Under the pieces are notes generated by a model that saw only the letters and a program-made list of their open reading frames with translations, did no database searches and was not told the DNA's origin. DNA of 5,632 nucleotides from Thermotogaceae bacterium (GTDB taxonomy: Bacteria; Thermotogota; Thermotogae; B21-G9; HyVt-16): NCBI GenBank assembly GCA_011043375.1, contig DQYP01000118.1, positions 1-5,632 on the forward strand, given 5' to 3'. The position numbers and the translations under genes were made by a program. Positions 4,733 to 5,632 of the stretch are shown here, one piece after another (within the stretch, counting starts at the first letter, position 1; every line of letters begins with the position of its first letter).

Positions 4733-5632
4733 TTATTTCAATATTTCATTGATTAGTTTTTCAGCCAGTTTCTTTATATCTCTATTCTGTTTTATATACT
4801 CGATGTTACGCTCTTTCATTTCTTTTAGCTCATCATCATCAGTACCAAGGAAATCCTCAATCGCTTTCGCAAAACTTTCAGGAACCCCTGCTTTGTAGAA
4901 AATCGCACCATTTGTTTCTTTCAACGGTAGTCCGGGCATATCGACGCTTATGACGGGTTTTCCGCTTGCCATATAATCCACGAGTTTGTTTGAGCTAAAT
5001 GCTGGTTCTTCTAAATTGACGATGCCAAGAGGAAATATCAGTGCATTGCTTTTTGTGAGAAGATGAGGAATACAATCTTTTGGTATCGGATCCACGAATT
5101 TTACATTTTCCAAATTCAATTGCTTCATCAATCGAATCAATCCATCTTTTTCTGGTCCCGAACCAACGAAAACAAAGAAAAGATTTTTACGCAGCTTTTT
5201 TTCATTCAATATTTTTATTCCTTCTAAAACTGTCTTCAGATCATTTGCAGGGCCGTGTGCCCCGGTATATGTGAAAACCACCTTGTTTTCAAGGTCTTTA
5301 AAGATATCTCTGACTATTTTACACTCATGTATATTTTCAAACTTTTCGAGTAAGACTCCATTGGGTATTATTACCACCTTTTCTTTCAAATGCCTAAGCT
5401 TCAAATCCTCTAAATGATCTAAAAAAGAAGGCACCAGAGCTATTATCTTTTCAGCTTTTTTGTATGCCCATCTTTCAAGAAGAGAAAAATAGATCGCTAT
5501 AGGATTGTATCTGCTCATTAGACCAAATTTTATAAGGTCCTTTGGCCATACATCTCTCACTTCAATGAAAAATCTTGCCTTGTGGTATTTAGAAAGTTTA
5601 TATGCCGCTTTCCATGCAAAAGGATGTACAGA
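4733..5632 (-). CDS. Family 4 glycosyltransferase (WbuB-like), 5' end beyond window
   Basis: This is the C-terminal 299 residues of a GT-B fold glycosyltransferase; the reading frame stays open to the window edge, so the start is missing. Family members are about 400 residues, so about 100 N-terminal (acceptor-side) residues lie outside. A GTG at 5560 is not the true start, because conserved sequence (SVHPFAWKAAYKLS...) precedes it. Visible motifs, numbered from the first visible residue: EVRDVWPKD (24-32), IPNGV (89-93), YTGAHGPAND (122-131), VGSGPE (156-161), and the nucleotide-sugar-binding stretch SNKLVDYMASGKPV (about 214-227). This pattern is typical of WbuB-like enzymes, which transfer a sugar from a nucleotide donor at the cytoplasmic membrane during O-antigen, capsule or exopolysaccharide synthesis. 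Neither donor nor acceptor can be read. It probably ends a polysaccharide gene cluster to the right. Confidence 0.88.
   Translation of the reverse strand, partial: SVHPFAWKAAYKLSKYHKARFFIEVRDVWPKDLIKFGLMSRYNPIAIYFSLLERWAYKKAEKIIALVPSFLDHLEDLKLRHLKEKVVIIPNGVLLEKFENIHECKIVRDIFKDLENKVVFTYTGAHGPANDLKTVLEGIKILNEKKLRKNLFFVFVGSGPEKDGLIRLMKQLNLENVKFVDPIPKDCIPHLLTKSNALIFPLGIVNLEEPAFSSNKLVDYMASGKPVISVDMPGLPLKETNGAIFYKAGVPESFAKAIEDFLGTDDDELKEMKERNIEYIKQNRDIKKLAEKLINEILK

Noticed and set aside
4704..5274. Plus-strand open frames opposite the glycosyltransferase gene
   Set aside because: Antisense shadows: the minus strand carries the conserved GT4 motifs, and the plus-strand products are low-complexity Ser/Phe-rich.

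Overview
The window looks like thermophilic bacterial DNA, most probably from the Thermotogae (a Thermotoga or Pseudothermotoga relative). A thermophilic Firmicute is the main alternative. The assignment rests on low GC by eye, dense genes with strong GGAGG-type ribosome binding sites, frequent GTG and TTG starts, Lys/Glu/Ile-rich proteins, and the protein families present. No rRNA or other phylogenetic marker lies in the window, so it stays an inference.

Layout, left to right. Positions 60-851 hold three very small plus-strand genes: a DUF1659-like protein, a DUF2922-like protein, and an unrecognised 73-residue, partly hydrophobic protein. A strong hairpin with a poor U tail separates gene 2 from gene 3, and a canonical Rho-independent terminator closes the set. 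Facing them on the minus strand (892-2163) is a 423-residue HD-GYP phosphodiesterase with a degenerate second HD domain at its N-terminus. The 392-base gap after it (2164-2555) is AT-rich and non-coding. It holds a stem-loop element resembling widespread intergenic repeats, two exact copies of an 11-mer 53 bp apart, and a plausible promoter for the next gene.

Positions 2556-3968 encode a complete M20-family dipeptidase of the PepV type with its own terminator. Next comes an unusual 170-residue protein (4159-4671) that resembles sigma-70 region 2 and has no recognisable region 4. A long bidirectional hairpin separates it from a convergent family-4 glycosyltransferase whose 5' end lies beyond the right edge.

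Apart from the first three genes, nothing here reads as one operon: the units are mono- or convergently transcribed and individually terminated. The most intriguing parts are the uncharacterised three-gene set and the orphan sigma region-2-like protein. In Bacillus, a two-part sigma factor (SigO plus the small region-2 subunit RsoA) controls yvrJ, and I recall yvrJ-family genes lying near DUF1659/DUF2922 genes. A functional link between the two loci here is a testable hypothesis, not something the sequence shows. No CRISPR array, tRNA, rRNA or intact insertion sequence was seen.
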